Source: Brachionus manjavacas (Eukaryota > Rotifera > Eurotatoria > Ploima > Brachionidae). Taken from it: a stretch of DNA of 64,000 nucleotides. Below, in pieces: positions 62,240 to 64,000 of this stretch (positions are counted from its first letter, which is position 1; every line of letters begins with the position of its first letter). The notes under the pieces are model-generated. The model was not told the origin of the DNA. It did not search any database and saw nothing but the letters and a program-made list of their open reading frames with translations. The stretch covers positions 124,001 to 188,000 of the forward strand of contig JAHQIY010000012.1 of NCBI GenBank assembly GCA_019054805.1. Direction: 5' to 3'. The position numbers and the translations under genes are program-made.

Positions 62240-63295
62240 AAGTGTACAACGAATAAAAGCTTTTTTCAACTTTTGAGAACTTTTTCTCAAAAAATTCACT
62301 AATGAAGTCACTTGTTCCAATCGCAAACACTAAGTAGATAAAGTTTTTGGAATTTTAACACCATTCATCTCTATATTAGTGTCTCTTATTGTATCATCAA
62401 AACTCGAATAAATTGACTTGTTCGGATAAAACTCCATTTTCCATTCTTGTGAAAATTTATTTATTTGTGACGTTGTTGAGCTTAAAATAATGTTGTCATC
62501 ACAGTAAGCAATTATGGAGACATTTTTTTGTCCAATCTTCGCTCCGATTCCAAGTTTCAAACAGTCTTCGATCATGTCGTTGATGAAAAAATTAAAAAGG
62601 TATGCAGACAATCTCCTTCGGCGATTTGGTAAATGTCCGACTTATGTGATATGACACGCAGTAATAGAACATTCTAAAATATTCTAATTATTTAAACATG
62701 TTCTCATGGAACATTCAATAATGCTTTTAATTATCCAAGTTAAATAATATGTCATCTGTTTTTATTATTTTATATTATATCATGAATTATTATATTCTAT
62801 TACTTAACTTTTAATGCTGAGTTTCTTAAATATTAACTAAGGCGAATTATTATAAATAATCGCTACATTTTTATTGATTGATATAAAAATAAAAAAATAT
62901 TAGCTCTCCAACCCAGCTCTCCAAAGTTTATCAAAGCTTTGGTTGCGTCAAGACTTGCCAACTTAATCGTAGATCCACTATTCTTATAATAATTTATAGT
63001 CTCGTTGACAATAAAAAATGCTTGTTTTGTGGAACTTTTGTGTTTATATCCAAATTGGCTGTTACTTATGTGTTTATTAAAATCAGTCTTACTAAGAATA
63101 AGACTTTCAAATTATGATTCAAATGAAGTTGAAACTGAGATAGGCCTGAAATCACTACAACTTCTCATTTCACCCTTTTTGGGAATTGGTGTCACTAACG
63201 ATACGTTGAAATTTTCGGGAGTGTATCCATACATTTCAATCACTGCTATCAATTTTCAAATTCAAATTTGGTTCTCAGAATTACAATGAAGTAAA
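62240..63295 (-). mobile_element. LINE reverse transcriptase with YCDD, degenerate
   Basis: Minus strand, 5' to 3': YGYTPENFNVSLVTPIPKKG (about 63225-63170), SDFRPISVSTSF, QFGYKHKSSTKQAFFIVNET, IKLASLDATKAFDKLWRAGL (to about 62915). Then, after about 280 bases of unrelated A+T-rich DNA, SAYLFNFFINDMIEDC (about 62605) and VSIIAYCDDNIILSSTTSQI (about 62515), continuing to about 62330. The order fingers, LDATKAFDK, L..(Y/F)..ND, Y-x-DD is that of a non-LTR RT. The second active-site box is YCDD rather than YADD. Stops and a gap make it inactive. Confidence 0.8.
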
Positions 63296-63504
63296 CCATT
63301 TTTTTTAGAAAAATACGATTTATATGCATTTCAGTATAGAATTTTGTTAGCAGCGTAAAGAACAGTTTAAGTTCATTGCTAACTCATAACTCCGTGTCCT
63401 AACCCTATTTATATTTTAGTCAAGGTTCAGATAAACTATAATTTGGTGACTTGGTGACGGAAAATACTTTGTGAAAAGGCTATAAAAGGAATAGATTTTT
63501 TTTT

Positions 63505-63650
63505 AAAACAAACTTGAACTATGTAAACATGTGCCACATGTAACAATCTATTTCAATATATATCTCCTTAACTTTTTTTATTTTTTGGCTTATTTACTTT
63601 ATTTTGATGTTTTTTATCGCATTTTATTAACTTTAATTTGATTTTTTATT
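63505..63650 (+). mobile_element. J1 LINE 3' UTR scrap
   Basis: AACTATGTAAACATGTGCCA then CATGTAACAATCTAT and GGCTTATTTACTTTATTTTG match the J1 3' UTR at 771-852. It is cut off by the trinucleotide tail of the next LINE. Confidence 0.75.
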
Positions 63651-63654
63651 TTTA

Positions 63655-64000
63655 GTAATAGTAGTAGTAGTAGTAATAAATGGCTGGGCAGCTTCTGCCT
63701 AGTGTTGCACTTTAAAGCCCTGAAACTAATAAATAATAAATAATTATAACCACTTGTCCAATCTTGCTTTAAAAACGTTTAAGCTTCGTGATTCAACTAT
63801 CATCCTTGGTAGCTGATTCCAAGTTTTGGACACTCTATTCATAAAGAAATGATGTCTATTTGAGTTGCTAGTGATCTCTCGCACTATCTTTTGATTGTGG
63901 CTTCTCAAATTCAATGAACTTGACGGTGTGTTGTCAAAGAAGGGCCAATTTATTTGTTCTGCTCCGCGGGACAGCTTAAATTGTTGAATTAAATCACCTC
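63655..64000 (-). mobile_element. CR1-like LINE C-terminus and 3' UTR, runs off the window
   Basis: Minus strand from 64000 to a stop at 63744-63746 is one uninterrupted frame: GDLIQQFKLSRGAEQINW, LRSHNQKIVREITSNSNRHH, FFMNRVSKTWNQLPRMIVES, LNVFKARLDKWL stop. This is the (R)GDLI..FKl..g, R.......FF.NRV...WN.LP..vV.s.s...FK..LD.(W/h) ending of CR1/L2-type LINEs. The 3' UTR has a GGCAG-AAGCT-GCCC hairpin (about 63690-63710) and finishes in (TAC)n, about 63658-63675. The open frame suggests a younger copy than the one at 24.4-27.1 kb. Confidence 0.8.

Noticed and set aside
1-64000. CRISPR arrays, operons, bacterial contamination
   Set aside because: No regularly spaced repeats, spliced genes with GT-AG introns, snRNA and LINEs throughout; this is animal nuclear DNA.

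Overview
The window is a very A+T-rich stretch of animal nuclear DNA. Four protein genes can be named by homology: CCDC24, URB1, PDZD8 and mitochondrial IF3 (MTIF3). There is also an unnamed leucine-rich-repeat gene and a U5 snRNA gene. PDZD8 and CCDC24 are animal/ciliated-cell proteins, introns are GT-AG (55 bp to over 7 kb), and the standard code reads cleanly. A small A+T-rich invertebrate such as a monogonont rotifer would fit, but that placement is inference.

Layout. 1-12.3 kb holds only transposon debris: a terminal-inverted-repeat (TIR) element split by a LINE, MITEs, Tc1/mariner and pogo/Tigger transposase remnants, a PIF1/Helitron helicase remnant and LINE tails. 12.3-23.4 kb is the first gene block: CCDC24 (minus), U5 snRNA (plus), a structured RNA of unknown class (minus), then four-exon URB1 (minus), whose two large introns are full of elements. 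23.4-30.5 kb is again mobile DNA: a MITE with TAA flanks, a nearly full-length but frameshifted CR1-like LINE, and a 1.47-kb TIR element with a LINE inside it. 30.5-43.8 kb is PDZD8 (minus, three exons). Its 2.7-kb intron carries a fold-back Tc1 element, and its 7.4-kb intron carries pogo fragments, a 1.25-kb element with perfect 28-bp TIRs, LINE tails and a second copy of the structured RNA. 43.9-53.9 kb is intergenic, with zinc-finger/MULE-like and LINE remnants. 53.9-56.4 kb holds the LRR gene, followed by two palindromic elements. 59.3-60.0 kb is MTIF3. 60-64 kb is LINE debris, including a reverse transcriptase with YCDD at the active site and a LINE 3' end running off the window.

The genes do not form a pathway, although URB1 (60S ribosome assembly), MTIF3 (mitochondrial translation) and U5 (splicing) are all housekeeping. 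The main points of interest are: (a) a roughly 140-nt RNA fold present in two inverted copies 29 kb apart, with a compensatory base-pair change and a consistent strand bias of G-U pairs; (b) short conserved 3' hairpins closing several unrelated LINE families; (c) several palindromic or TIR elements, some apparently recent. Exon joins were worked out by hand from splice signals, reading phase and remembered family similarity; no alignment was run.
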